NCBI GenBank assembly: GCA_964531455.1 | Contig: CAZHFZ010000010.1 | Span: forward strand, 1-64,000 | Direction: 5' to 3' | Length of the DNA: 64,000 bases | Source of the DNA: Ga0077527 sp964531455 | Lineage (GTDB): Bacteria > Pseudomonadota > Gammaproteobacteria > Burkholderiales > SG8-41 | Part shown: positions 1-8,390 of the stretch, one piece after another | Numbering within the stretch: position 1 is the stretch's first letter | Layout: each line of letters starts with the position of its first letter | Made by a program: the position numbers and the translations under genes | Notes under the pieces: model-generated | The model's database searches: none | Told to the model about the DNA's origin: nothing | What the model saw: only the letters and a program-made list of their open reading frames with translations

Positions 1-163
1 TGCGCACATGGCCCATGTGCAGCTTGCCGGACGGGTAGGGGAACATCGACAGGCAATAATATTTGGGCTTGCCGTTGTTCTCGACGGCGCGGAAGGCCTG
101 TCCGTCGTCCCAGAATTTTTGCGCGTCGCGCTCGATGACCTGCGGGTTGTATTTTTGCTGCAT
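1..163 (-). CDS. leuS: Leucyl-tRNA synthetase, N-terminal fragment
   Basis: Charges tRNA-Leu with leucine in the cytoplasm. Only the first 54 codons lie in the window; the gene runs off the left edge. The reverse-strand ATG at 163 opens a frame beginning MQQKYNPQVIE, followed by the class I synthetase block YYCLSMFPYPSG and the HIGH-type ATP-binding signature HMGH at the window edge. This arrangement matches the start of bacterial LeuRS closely. It is divergent from uvrD with about 120 bp between the two starts, and a TATAAT hexamer faces it at 205-200. Identity is firm despite the short fragment. Confidence 0.93.
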   Translation of the reverse strand, partial: MQQKYNPQVIERDAQKFWDDGQAFRAVENNGKPKYYCLSMFPYPSGKLHMGHVR

Positions 164-199
164 GATGCCGGCGGGGAGGGGGTGATCAGGAAAGCCGCG

Positions 200-205
200 A
201 TTATA
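200..205 (-). promoter_or_regulatory. leuS: Candidate leuS -10 hexamer
   Basis: Read on the minus strand the six bases are TATAAT, a perfect sigma-70 -10 match, 37 bases upstream of the leuS ATG. No convincing TTGACA-like -35 is present at 16-18 bp, so the call rests on the hexamer and its position. Confidence 0.45.
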
Positions 206-249
206 TCCGCTCCGCTTGCTCCCCAGCGGGGAACAAAGGGCCTGTCACG

Positions 250-255
250 TATAAT
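250..255 (+). promoter_or_regulatory. uvrD: Candidate uvrD -10 hexamer
   Basis: TATAAT on the plus strand. It would place transcription start near 262, which excludes the upstream GTG at 261 as a usable start and supports the in-frame ATG at 282. No clear -35 is visible. Confidence 0.45.
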
Positions 256-281
256 CCAGCGTGCCCAATCCGCATCAAACG

Positions 282-2507
282 ATGACCCCCGCCTTCCTTT
301 CAGGCCTCAACGAGCACCAACTCGAAGCTGTCACCCTGCCGCATCAGTCCGCGCTGATCCTCGCCGGCGCCGGCAGCGGCAAGACGCGCGTGCTGACCAC
401 GCGTATGGCCTGGCTGATCCAGACCGGGCAGATCAGCCCGATGAGTGTGCTCGCGGTGACCTTCACCAACAAGGCGGCGAAGGAAATGCTGACCCGCCTG
501 ACCGCGATGCTGCCGATCAACACCCGCGGCATGTGGGTGGGCACCTTCCACGGTCTGTGCAACCGTATGCTGCGCGCGCATTACCGCGAGGCCGGATTGC
601 CCCAGCTGTTCCAGATCCTCGACACCCAGGATCAACTGGCGCTGGTGAAACGGTTGATGAAAGGCATGAACGTCGACGAGGAACGTTATCCGCCGCGTCA
701 GGCGCAGTGGTTCATTGCCGCACAGAAGGAAGAGGGTAAACGCGCCGACAAGGTCGAGCCTTACGATGATTTTTCGCGGCGCATGGTTGAGGTGTATGCC
801 GAATACGACCGCCAGTGCCAGCGTGAAGGCGTGGTCGATTTTGCCGAACTGCTGCTGCGTTCTTATGAACTGCTGGCGCGCAACGACACACTGCGTGATC
901 ACTACGCCGGGCGCTTCTGTCACATCCTTGTCGATGAATTCCAGGATACCAACCGCCTGCAGTACCGCTGGCTGCAACTGCTGGCGGGTCAAAACAACGC
1001 CATTTTTGCGGTAGGCGATGACGATCAGTCGATTTACGGCTGGCGCGGCGCCACCACGGCCAATATGCAGGACCTGCAGCGCGATTTTCACATCGAGCGG
1101 GTAATCAAGCTTGAGCAGAACTACCGTTCACACGGCAACATCCTTGATGCCGCCAATGCCCTGATCGAACATAACCGCAAACGCCTCGGCAAAAGTCTGT
1201 GGACCGAAGATGCTAAAGGCGAGCCGCTGCGGGTGTTCGAGGCCGCCACCGATTACGAAGAATCCGCGTACATCGTCGAGGAAGTGCGCAATCTGCGCGC
1301 GTCCGGCGAGCGATTGACGGATATTGCCGTGCTCTACCGCTCCAACGCGCAGTCGCGGGTCATTGAGCATGCGCTGTTCACTGCCGGCATGCCGTACCGG
1401 GTTTACGGCGGATTGCGCTTTTTCGAGCGCCAGGAAATCAAGCATGCGCTGGCCTATCTGCGCCTCGTGGCCAATCAGGAAGACGACGGCGCGTTGCTGC
1501 GGGTGATCAACTTTCCGACGCGTGGCATTGGTGCGCGCAGCCTGGAGCAGCTGCAGGGCATGGCCCAGAACATGGCAAATGAGGGCGGCATGAGCCTGTG
1601 GGCGGCAGCCTGCGCCAATACCCTGTCGGGCAAGGCCGCGGCGAGCATTGCTGCGTTCGTCAAGCTGATCGAAGCCATGCGCGGCGCCACTGCGGGACTG
1701 CCTTTGCCGGAGGCGATTGCCCATGTTGTCGAGCATAGCGGCCTTACTGCGCATTACCGGAATGAAAAGGAAGGCGCCGACCGGCTGGAGAATCTGGACG
1801 AACTGGTCAATGCCGCGGCGATGTTTGTCGAGGAGCGCGCGACGCAGATGCCTGCTGAAGGTGCGCCGCCGGAAGAGGAAATGGATGAACTGACGGCTTT
1901 TCTCGCGCATGCGGCGCTGGAAGCCGGCGAACACCAGGCCGAGGTGGGCTCGGATGCGCTGCAACTGATGACAGTGCACTCGGCCAAGGGCCTGGAATTC
2001 CACGCGGTGTTCATTACAGGCCTGGAAGAAGGCCTGTTTCCGCACGAAAACAGCATGGCCGAGGCTGAGGGTGTCGAAGAAGAGCGGCGGCTGATGTATG
2101 TCGCGCTGACACGGGCGCGGCGCCGGTTGTATTTGTTACTGGCGCAAAGCCGCATGCTGCACGGCCAGACGCGTTACAACGTGCCGTCACGGTTTTTCCG
2201 TGAGCTGCCGGAAGCGCTGCTGCAGCGGGTCAACCACACGCGGCAAGCCTCACCGGCCTATGCGCGCCAGGGTGCGCCTTCGTATGGCTCGCCGGCGCGC
2301 AGCCTGTCGGGCCAGTCAACAGCGCCGGCATTGCAGGCGCGGGACTTCCCTTGGCGCATCGGTCAGGCGGTGACGCATGCCAAGTTCGGCGCCGGCGTTA
2401 TCGTGAATGCCGAGGGTGCCGGCGCAGACGCGCGGGTACAGGTGAACTTCAAGGAATCCGGATTGAAATGGCTGGCACTGGCCTATGCCAGGCTCGAAGG
2501 GGCCTGA
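282..2507 (+). CDS. uvrD: UvrD/PcrA-type 3'-5' DNA helicase II
   Basis: Superfamily 1A helicase that unwinds DNA during nucleotide excision and mismatch repair. The 741-residue product has Walker A AGAGSGKT (28-35), motif II DEFQDTN (218-224), the QNYRSH motif, VHSAKGLEF and the motif VI LTRARRRLYL. The last 60 residues form a Tudor-like C-terminal segment with GQAVTHAKFGAGVI, as in UvrD. A GTG at 261 would add 7 residues, but it overlaps the likely transcription start, so ATG 282 is preferred. Length is close to E. coli UvrD (720). It is convergent with the membrane-protein gene that follows. Confidence 0.93.
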   Translation: MTPAFLSGLNEHQLEAVTLPHQSALILAGAGSGKTRVLTTRMAWLIQTGQISPMSVLAVTFTNKAAKEMLTRLTAMLPINTRGMWVGTFHGLCNRMLRAHYREAGLPQLFQILDTQDQLALVKRLMKGMNVDEERYPPRQAQWFIAAQKEEGKRADKVEPYDDFSRRMVEVYAEYDRQCQREGVVDFAELLLRSYELLARNDTLRDHYAGRFCHILVDEFQDTNRLQYRWLQLLAGQNNAIFAVGDDDQSIYGWRGATTANMQDLQRDFHIERVIKLEQNYRSHGNILDAANALIEHNRKRLGKSLWTEDAKGEPLRVFEAATDYEESAYIVEEVRNLRASGERLTDIAVLYRSNAQSRVIEHALFTAGMPYRVYGGLRFFERQEIKHALAYLRLVANQEDDGALLRVINFPTRGIGARSLEQLQGMAQNMANEGGMSLWAAACANTLSGKAAASIAAFVKLIEAMRGATAGLPLPEAIAHVVEHSGLTAHYRNEKEGADRLENLDELVNAAAMFVEERATQMPAEGAPPEEEMDELTAFLAHAALEAGEHQAEVGSDALQLMTVHSAKGLEFHAVFITGLEEGLFPHENSMAEAEGVEEERRLMYVALTRARRRLYLLLAQSRMLHGQTRYNVPSRFFRELPEALLQRVNHTRQASPAYARQGAPSYGSPARSLSGQSTAPALQARDFPWRIGQAVTHAKFGAGVIVNAEGAGADARVQVNFKESGLKWLALAYARLEGA

Positions 2508-2521
2508 GTCGTAAAGCCTTG

Positions 2522-3304
2522 TCAGCCTGCTGGTTGTTCGTCTTCGGGAGTATCCGGAACGTCAACGAAAATGTCCGTATAGGCCACAAGAATGCTCGGA
2601 ATTACAACGGGGGCGAGCAGCAATAGGCCCAGGTCCAGCAGGCGAGCCGACATCGCAAATGGCATGACCATGACCAGAACGCTGAAAATGATCCCGCCGT
2701 AAACCGCAAAAGCACCGAGATTCTTTTTGCATGCGGTAAAGCTGCACAACATCGCCTCATACGGTTTCAGGTTGCGGTAATAAACCAGCAATGGCGCAAA
2801 CCAGAGCGCCATCATTACTGCAATCGACAGAACCCATCCAACCAGCAGCGCAGCAAATATTCCCGATGCGGCATCGCTCAACTCGCTGGCATTTTCCGGG
2901 GAAAGTTTCTGTTGCGTCGACAGCTTGATGATTTCCTGGAAGGAGTCGCCGCCGATCACCGACATGACGATCAGCACCAGAAAGTTGAATGCCACAGAAA
3001 GCGAGCCGAGTATCAGCAGCGCCCCCGTGTGACGCGTGAAACCAGAGAGCAGGTAACCAAAAGCCAGCGGTTTTCCGAATTGGATCGCGCGGCAACTTTC
3101 GATGACTCCAACCAGTGCAATGGGGATCGTCAGCAAGACAAGCGGCCCGACGAAAGGAATCAACAGCAGGAGTCTGAACAAGGCAAAAAGCACAATGAGC
3201 ATCATGATCAGTTGCGCAGGATTCTTGGCGAGCAGTACAGCGCCGGCCTTGATCCATTGCCAGCCCTGATTGGCCTTGAAATGGCGGATATCCAGTTTGT
3301 TCAT
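2522..3304 (-). CDS. BPSS1780-family integral membrane protein
   Basis: 260-residue inner-membrane protein of unknown function with about six hydrophobic segments. The N-terminal block (HFKANQGWQWIKAG, then a long hydrophobic stretch and PFVGPLVLL) resembles the BPSS1780 family widespread in betaproteobacteria. An open frame extends to 3358, but the ATG at 3304 overlaps the thrB stop as ATGA, which indicates translational coupling and fixes the start. It is therefore the distal gene of a thrB operon. No catalytic motif is seen, so no function can be assigned. Confidence 0.75.
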   Translation of the reverse strand: MNKLDIRHFKANQGWQWIKAGAVLLAKNPAQLIMMLIVLFALFRLLLLIPFVGPLVLLTIPIALVGVIESCRAIQFGKPLAFGYLLSGFTRHTGALLILGSLSVAFNFLVLIVMSVIGGDSFQEIIKLSTQQKLSPENASELSDAASGIFAALLVGWVLSIAVMMALWFAPLLVYYRNLKPYEAMLCSFTACKKNLGAFAVYGGIIFSVLVMVMPFAMSARLLDLGLLLLAPVVIPSILVAYTDIFVDVPDTPEDEQPAG

Positions 3305-4251
3305 GGCGTCAGTCCCGGCAACATTGGTTGATGACGGATGCGTTGTTCGAGGATGCACCGGAAATGTACGGGGTCCTTTGCGTGTGTGAGTTCTCCTGCG
3401 CGGGGCAGGTGAAAATCATACAGCCGCGAGACCCAGAACCGCAGCGCGCCCGCACGCAGCATCACCGGCCAGGCCCGGTGCTCCTCGGGTGTGAACGGGC
3501 GAACACTTGCGTAAGCATCGATGAACGCGCGGGTCCGTGCTTCATCGAGCGCGCCATCCGCGCCGATACACCAATCATTGACGGCAATGGCGACGTCATA
3601 GAGCAAAGCGCCGGTGCAGGCGAAATAAAAGTCGATGACGCCTGCGACGCGATCCCCGCTCAGCAGCACGTTGTCGCGAAAAAGGTCGGCATGGATTGCG
3701 CCATGCGGCAGTCCAGACAGGCGATGGGTGTACTGAAAACGGATCTCCGAGTCGAGAAGTTCTGCCTCTGCGGCCGGAATGAATGGAAGGATTTCCGGCT
3801 GAACCGCCTTCCACCAGGCAGGGCCGCGCGGATTGACCATTGTCGCCGGATAGGACTGGCCTGCAAGATGCAGCCGGGCCAGCGCTGCGCCGACGGCTGC
3901 GCATTGCACGACGGTCGGCGCCGTGACATCCCGTCCTTCAAGGCGGGCCACCAGCGCTGCGGGTTTTCCGTTCAGCGTACTCAGGTAGCTGCCGTTATGG
4001 CTGGCTACGGGGTGCGCGCTGGGAACGCCGCGTTCGGCAAGGTGCGCCATCAGGTTGAGATAGAAGGGGAGTTCCTGCGAAGTCAGCTTTTCAAACAGCG
4101 TCAGCACATAACTGCCACCGCTGGTGGTGACAAAATAATTGGTGTTTTCGATACCAGCGCTGATGCCCTGCAGATCGAGCAGCTCACCGACAGCATAATT
4201 CTGCAGCCAGCGGTGCAGTTGCTCAGCGGTGACTGTGGTGAAGACGGACAT
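3301..4251 (-). CDS. thrB: Homoserine kinase, APH-fold type
   Basis: Phosphorylates L-homoserine, the penultimate step of threonine synthesis, in the cytoplasm. The 316-residue product matches the aminoglycoside-phosphotransferase-like ThrB found in beta- and gammaproteobacteria, not the GHMP type. It starts MSVFTTVTAEQL, has a glycine-rich N-lobe (SAGIENTNYFVTT), the catalytic loop HGAIHADLFRDNVLL and the metal-binding DFYFACTG segment. It is followed by the overlapping membrane-protein gene, and the thrB-polA neighbourhood is typical of betaproteobacteria. Confidence 0.93.
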   Translation of the reverse strand: MSVFTTVTAEQLHRWLQNYAVGELLDLQGISAGIENTNYFVTTSGGSYVLTLFEKLTSQELPFYLNLMAHLAERGVPSAHPVASHNGSYLSTLNGKPAALVARLEGRDVTAPTVVQCAAVGAALARLHLAGQSYPATMVNPRGPAWWKAVQPEILPFIPAAEAELLDSEIRFQYTHRLSGLPHGAIHADLFRDNVLLSGDRVAGVIDFYFACTGALLYDVAIAVNDWCIGADGALDEARTRAFIDAYASVRPFTPEEHRAWPVMLRAGALRFWVSRLYDFHLPRAGELTHAKDPVHFRCILEQRIRHQPMLPGLTP

Positions 4252-4345
4252 TAAGCGGTGGCGTGAAAGTTGGTGGAAACGGTGCTCGCGCAGAAGGCCA
4301 CTCGTGTGATCGCACGATCAGTCATTGCCGCGCCTGCTAGCCCTG

Positions 4346-4690
4346 CTAGAACTGGTGGATGACCCACATCGGCGGGCGGATGCCTGTATCGTGGGAATCC
4401 TGGCGCGAGAATTTTCCGTCGCCGCGGTCATCAATGAGGAAATAGGGGCGGCCGCCGGGGGGCGTCACCTTGACCATGTACAACTTGCCGCCGATCCGGT
4501 ATTCCTCGATGGTATCTTCGCCGCGCTTGCGGATGGTGACCTGCGGTTCCATCGCGGGGTCCAGTTCGAATCCTGCCGGTGGCGGTGGCGGCTCCGGGAC
4601 AGGTTGCGCTTTGGAGCGGTCCTGTGCGAATGCAGGCAACGCGGCCGCGAGAGCCGCCAGAAGTAGGGTCAGTTGCAGAATGTTTCGCAT
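4346..4690 (-). CDS. DUF2782 family secreted protein
   Basis: 114-residue protein with a cleavable Sec signal (MRNILQLTLLLAALAAALPAFA), a proline-rich linker and a compact domain containing EPQVTIRKRGEDTIEEYR and GGKLYMVKVTPPGGRPYFLID. These features match the DUF2782 family, small periplasmic proteins of unknown function encoded next to polA in betaproteobacteria. It is divergent from polA. The 94 bp between it and thrB hold only a short dyad, TGATCG-CA-CGATCA at 4307-4320. Confidence 0.8.
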   Translation of the reverse strand: MRNILQLTLLLAALAAALPAFAQDRSKAQPVPEPPPPPAGFELDPAMEPQVTIRKRGEDTIEEYRIGGKLYMVKVTPPGGRPYFLIDDRGDGKFSRQDSHDTGIRPPMWVIHQF

Positions 4691-4760
4691 CGAGGACTCC
4701 GGAGTTGGCTCATTATCCGGCTTTCGCGGATCTTTTGAAAGGCGGAGCGTATCCGAACTC

Positions 4761-4769
4761 TGCGATAAT
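4761..4769 (+). promoter_or_regulatory. polA: Candidate extended -10 of polA
   Basis: The sequence TGC-GATAAT fits an extended -10 element (TGn plus a five-of-six hexamer). The only TTGAAA hexamer upstream, at 4735-4740, is 23 bp away and too distant for a normal -35, so an extended -10 mode is the better reading. The polA ATG follows 57 bases downstream. Confidence 0.4.
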
Positions 4770-4825
4770 CGACACGTCTACGCGCGGCAGTGCGCCGCCG
4801 AAAATCCACGCTGACACGGTATTGC

Positions 4826-7543
4826 ATGAAAACCCTGCTTCTAGTTGACGGTTCGTCTTATCTTTACCGCGCTTTTCATGCCATTCGTGACCTCAGCAAC
4901 AGCCGCGGCGAGCCGACGAACGCCATTTACGGCGTGCTGAACATGCTGCGCAAGCTGCACAAGGACTTCCCGGCTGAATACAGCGCCTGTGTATTCGATG
5001 CCAAGGGCAAGACATTCCGTGACGACCTGTATCCGCAATACAAAGCCAACCGCCCGTCCATGCCGGATGAACTGGCCTCGCAGATCGCGCCGTTGAAGGA
5101 GGCGATTGTGGCGATGGGCTGGCCGCTGATCGAAGTGTCGGGCGTCGAGGCGGATGATGTCATCGGCACTTTGGCGCGCCAGGCCGAACAGGCAGGCATG
5201 CGTGTGGTGATTTCGACGGGCGACAAGGACATTACCCAACTGGTGACGCCGCAGGTTACGTTGGTGAACACCATGTCCAACGAAAAGCTGGATATCGCCG
5301 GCGTCGAACAAAAATTCGGCGTGCTGCCGGAACGCATCATCGATTATCTGACGCTGATCGGCGATGCCGTCGACAATGTGCCGGGTGTGCCGAAAGTTGG
5401 CCCGAAAACCGCGGTGAAGTGGCTGACCCAGTACGGCACGCTCGACAATATCGTCAAAAATGCGCCGGACATCGGCGGCGCTGTCGGTGAAAATCTGCGT
5501 CAATCGCTGGACTGGCTGCCGCAGGCGAAACAGCTGCTGACGATCAAATGTGATGTCGAACTCCCGCTGCGCATCGAAGATCTTGCGCCGCAGCCACAGG
5601 ATGTGGCGACACTGGCGACGCTGTTCGACCGTTTCGAATTCAAGACCTGGCGCCGCGAGCTTGAAGGTGGCGGCGCTGCCCCAGCGCCAACCGTAGAAGC
5701 AGCCGTTGCCGTCGTCGTGCCGCCGGCGCCACCGGTTTCCCGCAGTTACGAAACGGTATTGACGGAAGCGTTGCTGGATGCCTGGATCAAGCGTATCGAA
5801 GCCGCTGAACTGACTGCACTGGATACGGAGACCACCAGCCTGGATTCGCTGACTGCGGAACTGGTCGGCATTTCGCTGGCGGTTGAACCCGGCCATGCGG
5901 CTTATATTCCGGTCGGCCATGTCTACGCCGGCGCGCCGGACCAGTTGCCGCGCCCGCTTGTGCTGGAAAAACTGCGGCCGTGGCTGGAGAGTGATCAGCA
6001 CGCCAAGCTCGGCCAGCACATCAAGTACGACACCCATATCTTTGCCAACTGCGGCATCACGTTGCGCGGCATTGCGCACGACACGCTGCTGGAGTCCTAT
6101 GTGCTGGAAAGTCACCAGCGGCATGACATGGATTCCATGGCGCAAAGAATTTTATCAATAAAAACAATTAGTTATGATGATGTTACGGGCAAAGGTGCGA
6201 AACGCATCGGTTTCGAGCAGGTGGCGATCGAAGGCGCCAGCGAGTACGCCGCGGAAGACGCCGACATCACGCTGCAACTGCATCAGGCGCTGTTCCCGAG
6301 TATCGCCGGCGACGAAAAACTGAAATACATCTACGCCGACATCGAGATGCCGGTGATGGGCGTGCTCTACACGATGGAACGCAACGGCGTGCTGCTCGAC
6401 CAGAAACTGCTCGCGGAACTGTCAGCAGAGTTCGGCGCAAAGATGATAGCCATCGAAGCGCGCGCACATGCCGAGGCCGAACAACCTTTCAACCTTAGCT
6501 CGCCGAAACAGATCCAGGAAGTGCTGTTCGACAAGAAAGGCTTGAAGCCGGTCAAGAAAACACCGACCGGCGCACCGTCCACCGACGAAGAATCACTGGC
6601 GGAACTCGCACTCGATCACCCGCTGCCGCAGTTGATACTGGACTACCGTGGCCTGGCCAAGCTGAAATCCACCTATACCGATAAATTGCCGGGCATGGTC
6701 AACCGCAGCACCGGGCGCGTGCATACCAGTTACGGCCAGGCCACGGCGGTGACCGGGCGGCTGGCGAGCAGCGATCCCAATCTGCAGAACATTCCCATCC
6801 GCACGGCGGAAGGCCGGCGCATCCGCGAAGCCTTCATTGCGCCGCCGGGTTCGCATATCGTGTCGGCCGACTATTCACAGATCGAGTTGCGCATCATGGC
6901 GCATATCTCGCGCGACGAGAGCCTGCTGCGCGCGTTTGCCGCGGGCGAGGATATTCATCGTGCGACCGCCGCTGAAATTTTCGGTGTTGATGTAAAGGCG
7001 GTGGACAACGAACAGCGGCGTTATGCCAAGGTCATCAACTTCGGACTGATCTACGGCATGTCGGCCTTCGGCCTCGCGCGCCAGCTCAACCTCGAACGTG
7101 CTGCCGCGCAGCAGTACATGGATCGTTATTTCCAGCGTTATCCCGGCGTTGCGGAATACATGCGGGTCACGCGCGAACAGGCGCACCAGCAGGGTTATGT
7201 CGAAACCGTGTTCGGCCGTCGCCTGTGGCTGCCGGAAATTCGCAGCAGCAACGGCAATCGCCGCCAGGGTGCGGAGCGCGCCGCGATCAACGCGCCGATG
7301 CAGGGCACGGCTGCAGACCTGATCAAGATGGCCACCATCCAGGTGCAGCAGTGGCTGACCGAAGAGAAGATGAAATCCCTGCTGATCATGCAGGTGCACG
7401 ACGAACTGGTGCTGGAAGTGCCTGACGCTGAACTGGAGCGGGTCAAGACCGAGTTGACGCGGCTGATGACCGGTGTGGCACAACTCGCGGTGCCGCTGCT
7501 GGTCGAAGTCGGTGTCGGGCCCAATTGGGACAAGGCCCACTAA
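4826..7543 (+). CDS. polA: DNA polymerase I
   Basis: Fills gaps and removes RNA primers during replication and repair. The 905-residue product keeps all three activities: an N-terminal 5' nuclease (1-290; begins MKTLLLVDGSSYLYRAFHA), a 3'-5' proofreading domain with intact ExoI acidic residues D333 and E335 (DTETTS), and a polymerase domain with motif A (D682 in SADYSQIELR), motif B (RRYAKVINFGLIYG) and motif C (H858-D859-E860). An upstream in-frame ATG at 4790 would add 12 arginine-rich residues absent from the family, so 4826 is chosen. Codons 441-453 are unusually AT-rich (see findings). Confidence 0.97.
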   Translation: MKTLLLVDGSSYLYRAFHAIRDLSNSRGEPTNAIYGVLNMLRKLHKDFPAEYSACVFDAKGKTFRDDLYPQYKANRPSMPDELASQIAPLKEAIVAMGWPLIEVSGVEADDVIGTLARQAEQAGMRVVISTGDKDITQLVTPQVTLVNTMSNEKLDIAGVEQKFGVLPERIIDYLTLIGDAVDNVPGVPKVGPKTAVKWLTQYGTLDNIVKNAPDIGGAVGENLRQSLDWLPQAKQLLTIKCDVELPLRIEDLAPQPQDVATLATLFDRFEFKTWRRELEGGGAAPAPTVEAAVAVVVPPAPPVSRSYETVLTEALLDAWIKRIEAAELTALDTETTSLDSLTAELVGISLAVEPGHAAYIPVGHVYAGAPDQLPRPLVLEKLRPWLESDQHAKLGQHIKYDTHIFANCGITLRGIAHDTLLESYVLESHQRHDMDSMAQRILSIKTISYDDVTGKGAKRIGFEQVAIEGASEYAAEDADITLQLHQALFPSIAGDEKLKYIYADIEMPVMGVLYTMERNGVLLDQKLLAELSAEFGAKMIAIEARAHAEAEQPFNLSSPKQIQEVLFDKKGLKPVKKTPTGAPSTDEESLAELALDHPLPQLILDYRGLAKLKSTYTDKLPGMVNRSTGRVHTSYGQATAVTGRLASSDPNLQNIPIRTAEGRRIREAFIAPPGSHIVSADYSQIELRIMAHISRDESLLRAFAAGEDIHRATAAEIFGVDVKAVDNEQRRYAKVINFGLIYGMSAFGLARQLNLERAAAQQYMDRYFQRYPGVAEYMRVTREQAHQQGYVETVFGRRLWLPEIRSSNGNRRQGAERAAINAPMQGTAADLIKMATIQVQQWLTEEKMKSLLIMQVHDELVLEVPDAELERVKTELTRLMTGVAQLAVPLLVEVGVGPNWDKAH

Positions 7544-7550
7544 GGGCGCA

Positions 7551-8390
7551 ATGAATGGAAGCCTGATGCCCACAGCAAAGCCAGACCACTGGAGTCAGCA
7601 CGCGCAGCAGTGGAGTCTGATCGGTCCCCCTTTGCGTCCGTCGGGCCAGGATATTTCTTTGCTCGAACAGGCGGTGACCGAGTGGAGTGCCAGTAACGGG
7701 ATTACTGCGCCCCGCGCACTGCTCTGCGGGGTGACACCGGAAATTGCGCGCATGCGCTGGCCGGCCGGAACACGATTGACCGCCGTTGACCGTTCGCAAC
7801 CGATGATCGCGGGTGTGTGGCCTGCCGGGGAAGCGCCGGGAACTGCGGTCTGCGGCAACTGGTTCGCATTGCCGTTATCCGACCGTTCCCAGGATCTGCT
7901 GATTGGCGACGGTTGTCACACCCTGTTGGTCGGGCGCGACCGTTATATCGCGTTTGCCCGCGAATTGCGCCGGGTGGCAGCGCCGGGCAGCCTGCTCGCC
8001 ATACGATACTTTCTTCGACCCGAGCGCAGTGAAACCGCTGGTCACGTGATCGATGATCTGCGAAAGGGCCGCATCGGCAATTTCCATGCGTTCAAATGGC
8101 GGCTGGCGATGGCCTTGCACGGTACTCTGGAGGAAGGCGTGCGCCTGGGCGACATCTGGGAGGTCTGGAATATCGAAGTGCCTGATCCAGACGCGCTCGC
8201 AGCGCAACTGGGCTGGTCGCCTGCGGTGGTCCACACCATCGAAAATTATCGTGACGTCGATACCCGTTACAGTTTTTCGACAATGGCCGAGGCGCGTGCA
8301 CTCATCGGAGACTTTCGCATTGTTGCCGTTCAGGAGCACGGGTATGAACTCGGCGAACGCTGTCCGACGCTGATCATGCAGCCGACATGA
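7551..8390 (+). CDS. SAM-methyltransferase-like protein with degenerate motif I
   Basis: 279-residue protein with the outline of a class I SAM-dependent methyltransferase. A strand-turn segment (ALLCGVTPEIARM) stands where the usual GxGxG motif I should be, followed by an acidic motif II region (LTAVDRSQPMI), a motif IV-like DLLIGDG and a post-I helix with LRRVAAPGSLLAIRYF. The canonical glycine-rich loop is missing. The ATG at 7551 has an AAGGG ribosome-binding site and sits 7 bp after polA. The gene overlaps the next one by ATGA, so the two products probably act together. Substrate unknown. Confidence 0.6.
   Translation: MNGSLMPTAKPDHWSQHAQQWSLIGPPLRPSGQDISLLEQAVTEWSASNGITAPRALLCGVTPEIARMRWPAGTRLTAVDRSQPMIAGVWPAGEAPGTAVCGNWFALPLSDRSQDLLIGDGCHTLLVGRDRYIAFARELRRVAAPGSLLAIRYFLRPERSETAGHVIDDLRKGRIGNFHAFKWRLAMALHGTLEEGVRLGDIWEVWNIEVPDPDALAAQLGWSPAVVHTIENYRDVDTRYSFSTMAEARALIGDFRIVAVQEHGYELGERCPTLIMQPT

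Noticed and set aside
4841..6145. Long minus-strand open frame (434 codons) opposite polA
   Set aside because: It mirrors polA codon structure, is rich in His, Arg and Gln, and has no recognisable domain; polA itself is certain on the plus strand.
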